DNA of 64,000 nt from Solirubrum koreensis. GTDB lineage: Bacteria > Bacteroidota > Bacteroidia > Cytophagales > Hymenobacteraceae. This document shows positions 25,831 through 35,330 of the stretch, in pieces. The stretch spans positions 310,001-374,000 of the forward strand of contig NZ_BAABHA010000001.1 in NCBI RefSeq assembly GCF_039541855.1, in the 5' to 3' direction. Under the pieces are notes generated by a model, which saw only the letters and a program-made list of their open reading frames with translations, was not told the origin of the DNA and made no database searches. Numbering within the stretch: position 1 is the stretch's first letter; each line of letters begins with the position of its first letter. Made by a program: the position numbers and the translations under genes.

Positions 25831-28794
25831 TTATTGCACTACCAGCCGCTGGGTTAGGGGAGTGGCGAGGCCGTTGCCACTTACTTGCAGCAGGTACACG
25901 CCGGGCTTCAAGGCACCCGTAAGGGGCAGCGCTGCCTCCGAGTTAGCAAACGACAGATCGGTTCGCAGTACCACGCGGCCGGTTATGTCGGTTAACTGTA
26001 CTTGCACCGGGCCGTTGCCTGGGGTTGATAGGCGCAGGTTAACCGTTGCTTTGGCCGGATTTGGATACACGGCCAAGGCGTTTTTGCCAAGCTGCAGCAG
26101 CACGGTGGCCACGGGTGAATAATTGGTCTGGCCATCGGTGTCTATTTGACGCAGACGGTAGAAGACCCGGCCACTCAGGCCAGCCACGTCGCGGTAAAAA
26201 TAGGAGTGGGGCTGCGTGGAAGTACCATGACCGGGCACAAAGCCGAGGCGCTGCCAGGCTTGGCCGTTGAGCGAACGTTCCACTTCGAAACCGGTATTGT
26301 TTCGCTCAGACGAAGTCGTCCAGGTAAGGCGGGCAGTGCCTTCGCCGTCGGCCACGGCTGTAAAGGCGCTCAGCTCCACGGGCAAGGGGTTGATAAGCCG
26401 TGTCGATCCGAAAGTGAAAGGTCCGAACCCGCCTACACCGCCCGACGATACGATGGAGCCTGCCGCAGCCGAACCCGTGGTGCCCCCGTTGCCTTCGTTT
26501 ACCCAAGCCGAGCCATCGAAGCGAGCAACGCGCAGAAACTGCGGATCTGCTATGCCGCTGCGGCCGCCGTTTTCCCAGTACAGGCTCACCGAAACTTGCC
26601 CGGTGCCAGCAGTGCGGTTAAGCGTCCAGTACTCTATCTGACTGACCCGCACCAGGGGCGGATTGAATGTGCTGTTGCTGAAGGCCGCATCGAAGTACTC
26701 TGCGGTTAAGGCGCTGGCAGTGGTAGTGGGTGCCGAAATACCCAGGCGCGCCCATACTCCATTGCGCCCTACCGGAAACACGAAGGCGTCGTTACCGATT
26801 TTCTGGAGCGGTCCGTTCACGTAGCTGGTGGCGTTGCCGGCCGTGCTGGTGGCATTGTCGGGCAACGTGAGCAGGTTGGTCGCAATGGTATTCACCAGGC
26901 CAGCCGTAAGGGTCAGGCTGTTGCTCACCGTTAGGGGTACGCCCAGCGTAAGGGCTTTGCCCAGACCGTTGAGCGTCAGGCCCGTCAGCGTGAGTGAGCC
27001 AGCGGCTTCCTGCCGCAGCGTGAAGCTCTTGGTCACCACGGCGTTTTCGGTGTATAGGCCAGCCAGGGCCTCCACCGTGCCACCGTCGAGCACAAGGCTG
27101 GCGCCCTGACCCAGGGCCCCGAGGGTACCGGCTGCGGGACGGTCGTGGTTTACGTTCAGGAAACTTAGGTCGCCCTGCCAGCCGGCGGCGGCTAACGCAT
27201 CAGCAGGGGTATTGAGGAAGGCGTTGTAATCGATGCGGCCCGTGGGGGCCAGCGAGGATACTTCTGCCAAGCTGCCGTTGAGGGTCCGCACACGTCCTCC
27301 AAGGCCCGAGGCGCCACGGATGTCAGTGGCCGAAGTGCCGCCCAGCCAGTTGGTGGCGGCATCCACTACGTTGGTCAGGTTTACGGCCCGCAGGCCCGCC
27401 ACCTGGCAGCTATCGATGCGGTTCTGGCGGATACTGTCGCCGGCAGAAACTACGAGGCGGTTTCCGCCGCCGCCGAAGTAGGCATTAAACTGGGTGGCAG
27501 TGCCCGTGGGGCGGTCCTGCACCTGAATGCCGAACTGGCACTGGGCCACTTCATTGTACACTACTTTGTTGTTGCTGCCTTCCAGCACCATGCCGAAGGC
27601 ATTGATGTTGAACTGCGACGAGTTAGGCGTGGAATAATAGCCACGTACCACGTTGCCTTCTATCCAGGCGCCACCCGTTACTAGGTCGCCGTTTACGCCG
27701 CCCACCGACGGAGCACCGGCAGCGGTTCGGTCACGGTCGACGAAGGCAATGCCAGCCGCATCAAACTGCGGATCGGGCGATACGCCGGGGGCCAGGATTT
27801 GGCGCAGAATGGAGTTGCCGCGTATTACAAAGCTGCCGGGACCTGCCGCGCGCCCGGTTCCGGTGCACGACTTCAACTCCATGCCGTTCGAAGGGTTGTC
27901 GCGAATGATGTTGTTTTCGATGAGGGCCGCAATGCTGGTGTAGTTGCCGCTACCGTCCCGATTGCCGGCCACACCCAGAATGGACATGGCAGCGCCCAGG
28001 TTGCGCCCAAACCGGCAGCCCCGAATGGTCAGGTCGCCTACGCTGCCGTCGTTAATGTCGATGCCAGCGCGGGCGTTGTCTTCAAACACACTGTTCTCGA
28101 TGAGAATGTGCTGCTTGTGGCCGTTCACTAAAAACAAGCCGCGCCCTGCGCCACCATCGCGCGTGTTGGGCGCCACGGCCGTGCTGGAAGCCCGCACCCG
28201 GCGAAATGTGATGAACGAAGTGCCGGGGGTAGTTCCGCCCTGGCCATTCCAAAAAATACCGTATTGCCGGTTGTTCACCGTTTCCACGTCTTCCAGCAGG
28301 AAGTAATTTTTGCTGCTGGTAATGTCGGTTTGAATACCGAGGTCGTAGTTGCGGATGGTAAGGCCGGAAATGACAAGGGGTGCTGCCACCGTGCCGCCGC
28401 TGGCACTAATGAACACCCCCGCGAAGAACGATTGGCTGCTGGAAGCGGGCAGGCCGCCATCGAGTATTGTAGCTGAACCGGGGCTGCTCGTGAGGTTACC
28501 GGCGCCGCGCAGGCTCACGTTTTTGCTGAGCACTACCCGCTCCGAGTAGGTACCCGCATCAATGAAAAGTGTGGCGGTGGAGGGTCCGGCAGACTCGAGG
28601 GCGCGGGCCACCGTGGCAAACGGGGCTCCGGCAGTGCCGTTGCCCGTAGCATCGTTGCCGGGCGCCGTGGTGTACACGTCGCCGGCCGTCGAGAGGTCGT
28701 TGATGTAAATCGATGCCGGGCCCTGAGCTCGAGCAGCCAACGACAAGCAGCTGAGCGTAAGGATGCCGGGCAGCAAGCGTAAGAAGTTTCTCAT
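25831..28794 (-). CDS. Secreted right-handed beta-helix protein with T9SS type A sorting domain
   Basis: A 987-residue secreted protein with a signal peptide ending in ARAQ. The N-terminal two-thirds is a parallel beta-helix: a DUF1565-like opening (GTAGAPFATVARALESAG, then LFIDAGTYSERVVLSKNVSLRGAG) and repeated Asn/Gly-rich strands such as NSVFEDNARAGIDINDGSV. A long Gly/Ser/Thr linker follows, then the PVELSAFTA module common in Hymenobacter-type secreted proteins, and a C-terminal type A sorting domain (VYPNPAKATVNLRL to the end). Beta-helix proteins often bind or cleave polysaccharides; no catalytic residues can be assigned here. The secretion route is well supported. Confidence 0.9.
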   Translation of the reverse strand: MRNFLRLLPGILTLSCLSLAARAQGPASIYINDLSTAGDVYTTAPGNDATGNGTAGAPFATVARALESAGPSTATLFIDAGTYSERVVLSKNVSLRGAGNLTSSPGSATILDGGLPASSSQSFFAGVFISASGGTVAAPLVISGLTIRNYDLGIQTDITSSKNYFLLEDVETVNNRQYGIFWNGQGGTTPGTSFITFRRVRASSTAVAPNTRDGGAGRGLFLVNGHKQHILIENSVFEDNARAGIDINDGSVGDLTIRGCRFGRNLGAAMSILGVAGNRDGSGNYTSIAALIENNIIRDNPSNGMELKSCTGTGRAAGPGSFVIRGNSILRQILAPGVSPDPQFDAAGIAFVDRDRTAAGAPSVGGVNGDLVTGGAWIEGNVVRGYYSTPNSSQFNINAFGMVLEGSNNKVVYNEVAQCQFGIQVQDRPTGTATQFNAYFGGGGNRLVVSAGDSIRQNRIDSCQVAGLRAVNLTNVVDAATNWLGGTSATDIRGASGLGGRVRTLNGSLAEVSSLAPTGRIDYNAFLNTPADALAAAGWQGDLSFLNVNHDRPAAGTLGALGQGASLVLDGGTVEALAGLYTENAVVTKSFTLRQEAAGSLTLTGLTLNGLGKALTLGVPLTVSNSLTLTAGLVNTIATNLLTLPDNATSTAGNATSYVNGPLQKIGNDAFVFPVGRNGVWARLGISAPTTTASALTAEYFDAAFSNSTFNPPLVRVSQIEYWTLNRTAGTGQVSVSLYWENGGRSGIADPQFLRVARFDGSAWVNEGNGGTTGSAAAGSIVSSGGVGGFGPFTFGSTRLINPLPVELSAFTAVADGEGTARLTWTTSSERNNTGFEVERSLNGQAWQRLGFVPGHGTSTQPHSYFYRDVAGLSGRVFYRLRQIDTDGQTNYSPVATVLLQLGKNALAVYPNPAKATVNLRLSTPGNGPVQVQLTDITGRVVLRTDLSFANSEAALPLTGALKPGVYLLQVSGNGLATPLTQRLVVQ

Positions 28795-29003
28795 ATCCCA
28801 ACCAGTAAGAAGTGTACGCCCTCAACGTGCAGAGCTACATACATGTTTAGGCATCTGCATACATAAAATATAACTGTTTTGCACTTTTCTGGCGCGAAGG
28901 CCAATCGGGCAATAGCAGTTGGAATGCGAATGTACTTTTCGTTAGAAAGAAAAATGCAAAATCTCTATTTAATTTATTGATTATAATATAGTTATAAATA
29001 ATT

Positions 29004-29038
29004 GCACCGCCGAATCACAATGTGTGAAACGGCGGTGC
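29004..29038 (-). terminator. Terminator for the cupin gene
   Basis: An 8-bp GC-rich stem (29004-29011 with 29031-29038) contains a second short inverted repeat in its loop and is followed on the minus strand by an A/T-rich tract. It lies 27 bases past the cupin stop. Confidence 0.6.
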
Positions 29039-29064
29039 TCAGTTCTTGGCACACAGGCCGGATA

Positions 29065-29403
29065 TTACTGGTCGCGGTTATGAACCTGGGCCGGTGGGGT
29101 AGTGGCTTCCACGGCCGTAAAGGCTTCCAGAATCCGGTAGGTGTGAGAAGCGCCTTTGGGCACCACCCACGAATTGCCGGGTTCCAACAGTACCGTTTGG
29201 CCTTCGAGGTGCAACTCCGCGCGGCCATTCACTACAAATCCAACGGTTTCGTAGTCCCGGCTTACGGTTTCTTTGGCTTTGCCCGGCTGCTCGTTTTCCC
29301 ACAGGCGCATGGATACGTTCAGGCCCGAAGCCAGGTACTTCTGGCCATCGGGGCCTTTGGGCGAGTGTCGGGAATCGATTTTGGTAACGGTGGTGTCGGT
29401 CAT
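29065..29403 (-). CDS. Small cupin-domain protein
   Basis: A 112-residue single-domain cupin read from ATG 29403. The double-stranded beta-helix core is visible as GFVVNGRAELHLEGQTVLLEPGN, then WVVPKGASHTYRI. The second-motif His is present, but the first motif lacks the usual HxH, so metal binding may be altered. Such proteins bind small metabolites or sugars; no specific function can be given. It is a single-gene unit divergent from epsC. Confidence 0.82.
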   Translation of the reverse strand: MTDTTVTKIDSRHSPKGPDGQKYLASGLNVSMRLWENEQPGKAKETVSRDYETVGFVVNGRAELHLEGQTVLLEPGNSWVVPKGASHTYRILEAFTAVEATTPPAQVHNRDQ

Positions 29404-29572
29404 GGCGTTTATCGATTAAGGTCGGAACATACGTGAATACGGGCTAACGAAACCCAACCGTTATCAGTTGCCGCCTTGGTGCCGCAAGCTGGGCTGTAAC
29501 CTGTGCGCCTTGCAGTGGTTACTATACATTGCTACCAATAGCACTACACGGGGCCTGCGGCCTCCCCCACCC

Positions 29573-30403
29573 ATGGCAACTGACTTTCTTGCGCGCTTGG
29601 CAGCGGCCCACCGGGCAGCACCTGCCCCGTTGCCCGGCCCGGCCCTGGTGCAGTTGGTCGACCACCTGCTGGCGCTGCTCTTTCCCGAACGTTCCGAGGA
29701 GCGGCTCTTCGAACCCGCTGCGGTAGCCGATGTGCTTGTCCAACACGAGCAGGCCCTGGCGAGGGTATTGCGCAGTGCTCCGAGCCTACCAGCACCACCC
29801 GAATCCTTGGCTGCCGAACTGCTGGCGTTATTACCGGAACTGCACGAGTTGCTGCAGTTCGATGCCGAAGCCATTCTCGCCGCCGACCCCGCGGCCCAGA
29901 ACCTGGCCGAAGTTACCTGCACCTACCCCGGCTTCTACGCCTTGGCGTTTCATCGCATTGCGCATGCCCTAAACAGGCGAGGAGTGCTGCTGCTGCCGCG
30001 TTTGCTAAGCGAGCATGCCCATCAGCGTACCGGCATCGATATCCATCCCGGCGCCCAAATCGGACGATCCTGCAGCATTGACCACGGAACCGGAATTGTG
30101 ATTGGCGAAACGGCAGTTATCGGCGACCATGTGCGGTTGTTTCAGGGAGTGACCTTGGGTGCGCTGAGCGTTGCCAAAGAGCTGGCTCGGCTTAAGCGCC
30201 ACCCCACCATTGAAGACCACGTGGTTATTTACGCCGGGGCAACTATTCTGGGGGGCAGCACTACGGTAGGGCGGCACAGCATCATAGGCGGCAATGTGTG
30301 GCTCACGGAAAGCGTGCCGTCGCATTCGCGGGTGTACCACCGCGCCCAGCTGCACGTAACCCGATCCGAAGATCCATTGGCTGACCTCGTCTTTTCCATC
30401 TGA
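29573..30403 (+). CDS. epsC: Serine O-acetyltransferase (EpsC/CysE type)
   Basis: A 276-residue enzyme that acetylates serine to O-acetylserine, the first committed step of cysteine synthesis. It is read from ATG 29573 (MATDFLARL); the frame extends 35 codons upstream without family character. A helical N-terminal domain is followed by left-handed beta-helix hexapeptide repeats from about residue 152 (GIDIHPGAQIGRSC, DHGTGIVIGETAVIGDHV, GVTLG). The His-Gly in DHGTGIVIGET matches the active site. It lies 63 bases upstream of cysK, with which it probably forms an operon. Confidence 0.93.
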   Translation: MATDFLARLAAAHRAAPAPLPGPALVQLVDHLLALLFPERSEERLFEPAAVADVLVQHEQALARVLRSAPSLPAPPESLAAELLALLPELHELLQFDAEAILAADPAAQNLAEVTCTYPGFYALAFHRIAHALNRRGVLLLPRLLSEHAHQRTGIDIHPGAQIGRSCSIDHGTGIVIGETAVIGDHVRLFQGVTLGALSVAKELARLKRHPTIEDHVVIYAGATILGGSTTVGRHSIIGGNVWLTESVPSHSRVYHRAQLHVTRSEDPLADLVFSI

Positions 30404-30466
30404 AAGCTTTATCCCCTCAATGGGGTTATTGCTAAAGCACTCATCTGTCAATCAATCCGTCAGCTC

Positions 30467-31393
30467 ATGAAAGCCAACACCATTCTCGACACCATCGGCA
30501 ACACGCCGCTATTGCGCCTGAACCGCTTGTTTCATAACCTCAGGCCTGACGTAGAAGTCTGGATGAAACTGGAGCGGGCCAACCCCGGCGGCAGCATCAA
30601 AGACCGCATAGCCCTGGCCATGATCGAGCAAGCCGAACAGGAGGGCCTGCTTACGCCCGACAGCCTGATAGTAGAGCCTACTTCCGGCAACACGGGCGTT
30701 GGTCTGGCCATGGTAGCGGCCGTAAAGGGATACAAGCTCACCCTGGTAATGCCCGAGAGCATGAGCATTGAGCGCCGCCGCCTGATGGCCGCTTACGGCG
30801 CTAACCTGGAACTCACGCCTCGCGAAAAAGGCATGAAGGGTGCAATCGAAAAAGCCCACGAACTGGTGCGTGATACTCCCGGTGCCTGGATGCCCATGCA
30901 ATTCAGCAACCCCGCTAACATCCGGATTCACGCCGAAACCACCGCCCAGGAGATTCTGCGCGACGCTCCCGAAGGCGGCTTCGACTTTCACATTACCGGC
31001 GTGGGTACCGGCGGCCACATCACGGCCGTTACCGAAGTGCTCAAGCCGCATTTCCCGAACATGAAGACGTTTGCTGTGGAGCCGGAACTTTCACCTGTTA
31101 TCAGCGGCGGAGCGCCCGGTCCGCACCCCATCCAAGGAATCGGGGCTGGTTTCATTCCCGATAACCTGCACCGCGAGGTCCTCGACGGCGTAGTGCAGAT
31201 TAGTCAGCAGGAAGCCTTTGAGATGACGCGTCGTGCCGCCCGCGAGGAGGGGATTTTTGTAGGGGTTTCCTCCGGTGCGTCGTTAGCGGCGGTAGCCCGC
31301 AAAATTGCCGAGGCACCGCAGGGCGGCCGCATCCTTACCTTCTGCTACGATACCGGCGAGCGGTACCTCTCCGTCGACGGCTTATTCGTATAA
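30467..31393 (+). CDS. cysK: Cysteine synthase A
   Basis: A 308-residue PLP-dependent O-acetylserine sulfhydrylase, which makes cysteine from O-acetylserine and sulfide. The PLP lysine is Lys45 in PGGSIKDR. The substrate loop TSGNTG is near residue 72, the phosphate-binding loop is GVGTGGHITAV, and the C-terminal SSGASLAAV block is present. The length matches CysK. Paired with the upstream serine acetyltransferase, it likely forms the cysteine synthase complex. A strong terminator follows. Confidence 0.96.
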   Translation: MKANTILDTIGNTPLLRLNRLFHNLRPDVEVWMKLERANPGGSIKDRIALAMIEQAEQEGLLTPDSLIVEPTSGNTGVGLAMVAAVKGYKLTLVMPESMSIERRRLMAAYGANLELTPREKGMKGAIEKAHELVRDTPGAWMPMQFSNPANIRIHAETTAQEILRDAPEGGFDFHITGVGTGGHITAVTEVLKPHFPNMKTFAVEPELSPVISGGAPGPHPIQGIGAGFIPDNLHREVLDGVVQISQQEAFEMTRRAAREEGIFVGVSSGASLAAVARKIAEAPQGGRILTFCYDTGERYLSVDGLFV

Positions 31394-31406
31394 CGGTAAC
31401 TGCTTT

Positions 31407-31452
31407 AAAACAGAAAGGCCGACCTGGAATACCAGGTCGGCCTTTCTGTTTT
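31407..31452 (+). terminator. Rho-independent terminator after cysK
   Basis: A perfect 21-bp stem (31407-31427 with 31432-31452), a 4-base loop, and A and T runs at the ends. It can also insulate the tRNA gene on the other strand. Confidence 0.9.
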
Positions 31453-31462
31453 ACTAATCGAG

Positions 31463-31538
<76 letters not shown>

Positions 31539-31574
31539 GTAGTATTACCGCCCGCCGTTTGCGTTTGGTGAGTG

Positions 31575-31604
31575 CAAAAGTACGGCAGCCGGCGTAATCT
31601 GCAA
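31575..31604 (-). promoter_or_regulatory. Promoter of tRNA-Ala
   Basis: On the minus strand, TTG (31602-31604) is followed after exactly 19 bases by TACTTTTG (31575-31582). This matches the Bacteroidota -33/-7 promoter. The -7 element is 38 bases before the mature tRNA 5' end, leaving room for a short leader. It is the best promoter match in the window. Confidence 0.75.
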
Positions 31605-31651
31605 GACGCCATCTAAAATAAATTGTAAAGCTCTGGGAATGGGCCACAAAA

Positions 31652-31683
31652 AAAGCGGGCGGAACTACTGTTCCGCCCGCTTT
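31652..31683 (-). terminator. Terminator for the Oar-like TonB receptor gene
   Basis: A 13-bp stem (31652-31664 with 31671-31683) is followed on the minus strand by a U run (A run at 31648-31654). It lies 23 bases past the receptor stop. The stem resembles the one at 4475-4505. Confidence 0.88.
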
Positions 31684-31705
31684 CAGGCAATTAGCCGGTA
31701 AAGGC

Positions 31706-34700
31706 TTAGTTGAAAATGTAACGCAGGCCCAACTGGATGCGCCAGCGCGACCCTTCGCCCGTGCTGTAGCGGAATGATTCCGTCAGCGGCTCACCTTGGG
31801 TTACTTCACCCGTAGACGCATTGCGCGTCGGGTTGTTGAAGTAAGGGTAAGTGAAGCGAGGTTTGTTTAAATCGGGGTTTGGAGCACCCCCCACGGTAGC
31901 GCGGGTGTCAAAATCCTGAAACTGAAGCAAACCCGTGCGGTAAGTAGACTGCGAGACACCCCAATTTTTATTGATCAGGTTAGCTACGTTGAAAACGTCA
32001 ACGCTGAATTGCAGAGAGTTTCGATTTTCACCAATGTTAGTGAATACATCCTGGAGCAAGCGAGCATCGATAAATCCTACCCAAGGTGACACGGCACCGT
32101 TACGCTCGGCATATTGACCGCGGCGAGTTCTTAGGTATTTATCTTGGTCGATGAACCGGTTAAGGTCGGCCCATTGCTGCTCTTTAGTGTAGGTAAAAGC
32201 TTGGGGCGTACCACTAAAGAAGGCAATGTCAGTCAACACGATTTCGCTCTGATCACGCGGCACATAAATCAGATCGTTGTTGAGGTTGTTGTCGCCGTTC
32301 AAGTCTCCGTTGTAGGTGTATGAGGTACGGAAACCTGGGCCCGCATCAATGAAAGCCGATAGCGTAGTGGCAAGATGACCCAAGTATTCGCGGCGGTACG
32401 AAGCCGAACCGACGATCCGGTGTTGCTGCAGGAACTGCGAGTAGCTGAGCTCTTCGGAGTTGGGGTCACCCGGCACCTGACGGTCGCGCCAGATGGAGTT
32501 GGCAATGGAGCCGCCGTCGTTTACCGAGCGGGCATCGGCGTAGTTGTAAGCCAGGCTGGCTGAAACGCCGTTGTCGAAGGTCTTCTGGAACTGAGCCGTC
32601 AGCGTGTACGAATACCCTTTATTAGTATTGCGCATCAGGATAGCATCCGAGATGTTGGGGTAACGCTCACCCGTGGTGGTGCCTGGTACCGGCTGGCCGC
32701 GGTAGATCTGGTTTATGCGGGTGTTCAGCGCGGCAGGGTCGCGGAACAAGGGGCGGTTGTCAGCACCGGCAGCCGTAGCCGACGGGTTGGGCAGGTTTAC
32801 GTTCTGGTGGTATACTGCGTTCAAGTCCTTAGTGTATATACCCTCCAAGGTCATAACCACGTCGCCGGGCAAACGCTGGTCAATAGCTAAGTTGGAGCGG
32901 AATACCTGCGGAAACTTGAAGGTCTCTTCGGTTACAGCCAAGTTGTAGTTGGTCGAGGCAGTTGCGTTAGCAGGCAGGTTGGGGTTGGCCCGGTCACCCG
33001 ATGCATCAACGTTGGGCGAGAAGACCACGCGGCCACCACCTGGAACAGTGGTGCTTCGGTAAGTACCGAACTGCACACCGTTGTTGGAAGCTTGGTTCGA
33101 AATCCAGACGTAAGGAACACGGCCCGTGAAGATACCTGTACCGCCGCGCAGCTGGGTTTTCTGATCATCCTTCACGTCCCAGTTGAAGCCAATACGCGGC
33201 GAGAACAGCACGTTGGTTTTGGGCAAGCGGTCGGTGTATAACCGTACACCATCGCGGAACTCTAGATTTGCGGCGGTTTCGTTGCGTTCTACTTCGGTAT
33301 TGATAACTGGGATGTCAGCGCGTACGCCCGCCGTGATTTTCAGGTTCGGCAACACGCTAAATTCGTCTTGCGCATAAAAACCCAGTTGGTACGCTCTCAC
33401 GTCGGCAAACGGGAAACTACGGTCGGGCAGTGCTGAGTAGCGAACCTCGTAATCAAAGATCGGGTTTGGAGCGGTCGGCGGCAGCGCTGCATTACGCCGC
33501 GTTAGTGCCAAAGTAGCCGGGTCGTAGATAAATCCGAAGGGAGCATCTGGCGTTACGGCTGCGGAGTAAAAGTCGGTAAGATTGCGGAAGCGGTAGCGGC
33601 CAAAGTAGTTAGGTGCAAAACCGTTACGGAATTTGTAAAATTCATTGTACGTACCTACAGTAAGAACGTGCTTGCCTGCGGAGTAGGTAAGGTTGTCCGA
33701 TATCTGCGTTACGTCCGTGTTGAGAATGTTATTTGCCGAGAACGGCTCGTAGCCAAACGAGGTAAAAGCTTGGCCCCCGCCGTTTTCGATGTCAACCGTG
33801 GGGAACAGCCCGCCGGAACTTTCACGCGAGTCGCGGAAAGCCGTGTAACCGGCTTGGAAGGTGTTAGACAGGCGGCCCGAAATCGTCGAGTTCAACTCCC
33901 CGATAAACGAGTTCAGGTTGTTGTTAATGCGGTAAAAAGCGGCTAGGTAAGGAAGGTTCGTTGCCGAAGGGTTACGGCCGCCCGCGGGAGCACCAGATGG
34001 GCTGGGGGGGACGTCACGGAACGACTTCAGGTAGTTGTACTTGAAGCTGAAAACGTTCTTGGGGGTGATGTTCCAGTCGATTTTCGTTGTCAGCTTGTCG
34101 CTGTATGTCTCAAGTTGGTAGTTCTCAAACGGGCCGGTATTATAGCCGTAGTTCGTTTGCAGGAAGTTGCTCAGCACCGATAGCTCGTCGGCCCGCGCTG
34201 TGGATACGCCGGCACCAGGCGTGTTTTGGCCGGGGCGGGAAGGAACGAAGTTACCGGGCGGATCGTCTCGGCGCTCGGCTTCGGCGTTAACGAAGAAAAA
34301 CAGCTTGTCTTTGATAATTGGGCCACCTACGCGGGCACCTACCTGCCACAGACTGAAGGCTGCGAAAGGCTGCTTTGTATCGCGTACTTCGTCCGCAATC
34401 AGGTTGTTGTTCCGACGGAAGGCGTATGCCGAGCCCGAGAACTTGTTGGTGCCCGAGCGGGTAACGGCATTAATGCCGGCACCGGTAAACGACCCCTGAC
34501 GAACGTCATAGGGAGCAATGTTTACCTGGATTTCTTCGATGGCGTCAAGCGAGATAGGCTGCGAGTTGGTTTGGCCACCAACAGTAGACGACAAACCGAA
34601 AGCATTGTTAAACAGGGCGCCATCAACCGTGACGTTGTTGAAGTTGCCATTCCGGCCACCAAAGCTCTGACCACCGTTTGACTGCGGAGTCAATCGCGTG

Positions 34701-35182
34701 AAGTCGTTGAATGAGCGGCTTAGAGTAGGCAGACGCTCGATTTGCTCGCGCTGAATGTTAGTAGCAGCACCCGTGCGGTCGGCGTTGATGATAGGACTGC
34801 GGCGGCCTTGCACTTCTACACCCGCCAGCGTTTGGGTCGTCTCGCTCAGGTTAACGTCGAGGCGCAGGTTTTGGCCTAGGCTCAGGAAAATACCTTCGCG
34901 CACAGCTTCTTGGTAACCCACAAACGTTACGCGAACCGTGTACGGACCACCCACGCGCATTGCCTGGATGTTGTAGCGGCCGTCGGCGTTGGTTGGGGCC
35001 ACGTACTGCGAGTTAGTGGGCGTGTGTACGGCAATTACCGTCGCCCCGGGGAGTCCCTCACCGGCTTTGTCGGTAATGACACCGCTCATAGAGGAGGTCG
35101 TAACGCCTTGACTCCAGCCCTGCTGCACCGACAGCAACGTCAGCAGCAGCGCAAGCAAGTGGCGTAAACGTACTTGTTTCAT
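31706..35182 (-). CDS. Oar-like TonB-dependent outer-membrane receptor
   Basis: A 1158-residue outer-membrane receptor read from ATG 35182 (MKQVRLRHLLALL); a longer frame adds four residues. A signal peptide ends in GWSQ. A carboxypeptidase regulatory-like domain (GEGLPGATVIAVHTPTN) leads into the plug domain (TVDGALFNNAFGL, then QVNIAPYDVRQGSFTGAGIN), and a large beta-barrel ends in the aromatic motif LGLRYIFN. This architecture matches the Oar group, linked in Myxococcus to export or surface functions rather than a known nutrient. No partner SusD-type lipoprotein is nearby, so a glycan-uptake role is less likely. A -7 element lies 41 bases upstream. Confidence 0.92.
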   Translation of the reverse strand: MKQVRLRHLLALLLTLLSVQQGWSQGVTTSSMSGVITDKAGEGLPGATVIAVHTPTNSQYVAPTNADGRYNIQAMRVGGPYTVRVTFVGYQEAVREGIFLSLGQNLRLDVNLSETTQTLAGVEVQGRRSPIINADRTGAATNIQREQIERLPTLSRSFNDFTRLTPQSNGGQSFGGRNGNFNNVTVDGALFNNAFGLSSTVGGQTNSQPISLDAIEEIQVNIAPYDVRQGSFTGAGINAVTRSGTNKFSGSAYAFRRNNNLIADEVRDTKQPFAAFSLWQVGARVGGPIIKDKLFFFVNAEAERRDDPPGNFVPSRPGQNTPGAGVSTARADELSVLSNFLQTNYGYNTGPFENYQLETYSDKLTTKIDWNITPKNVFSFKYNYLKSFRDVPPSPSGAPAGGRNPSATNLPYLAAFYRINNNLNSFIGELNSTISGRLSNTFQAGYTAFRDSRESSGGLFPTVDIENGGGQAFTSFGYEPFSANNILNTDVTQISDNLTYSAGKHVLTVGTYNEFYKFRNGFAPNYFGRYRFRNLTDFYSAAVTPDAPFGFIYDPATLALTRRNAALPPTAPNPIFDYEVRYSALPDRSFPFADVRAYQLGFYAQDEFSVLPNLKITAGVRADIPVINTEVERNETAANLEFRDGVRLYTDRLPKTNVLFSPRIGFNWDVKDDQKTQLRGGTGIFTGRVPYVWISNQASNNGVQFGTYRSTTVPGGGRVVFSPNVDASGDRANPNLPANATASTNYNLAVTEETFKFPQVFRSNLAIDQRLPGDVVMTLEGIYTKDLNAVYHQNVNLPNPSATAAGADNRPLFRDPAALNTRINQIYRGQPVPGTTTGERYPNISDAILMRNTNKGYSYTLTAQFQKTFDNGVSASLAYNYADARSVNDGGSIANSIWRDRQVPGDPNSEELSYSQFLQQHRIVGSASYRREYLGHLATTLSAFIDAGPGFRTSYTYNGDLNGDNNLNNDLIYVPRDQSEIVLTDIAFFSGTPQAFTYTKEQQWADLNRFIDQDKYLRTRRGQYAERNGAVSPWVGFIDARLLQDVFTNIGENRNSLQFSVDVFNVANLINKNWGVSQSTYRTGLLQFQDFDTRATVGGAPNPDLNKPRFTYPYFNNPTRNASTGEVTQGEPLTESFRYSTGEGSRWRIQLGLRYIFN

Positions 35183-35223
35183 AAAAGGGAACATTGGTGA
35201 AAAAGGTACTCAGGAAAGTGGGG

Positions 35224-35231
35224 CAAAAATA
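35224..35231 (-). promoter_or_regulatory. -7 promoter element for the TonB receptor gene
   Basis: TATTTTTG on the minus strand matches TAnnTTTG, 41 bases before the receptor start codon. No TTG sits at the 19-base distance. Confidence 0.5.
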
Positions 35232-35330
35232 CAGCCGACGGGCGGCAGACGAGGTTACCAGAGTATTACATTTACCGGGCTACCAGGCAACCAGGGGAGC
35301 GAAAACGGAGCGCAAAGCTACGACGGAAAT

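Noticed and set aside
31706..35182. TonB receptor as a SusC-type glycan importer
   Set aside because: No SusD-like lipoprotein or glycoside hydrolase adjoins it, and the plug and barrel pattern fits Oar-type proteins better.
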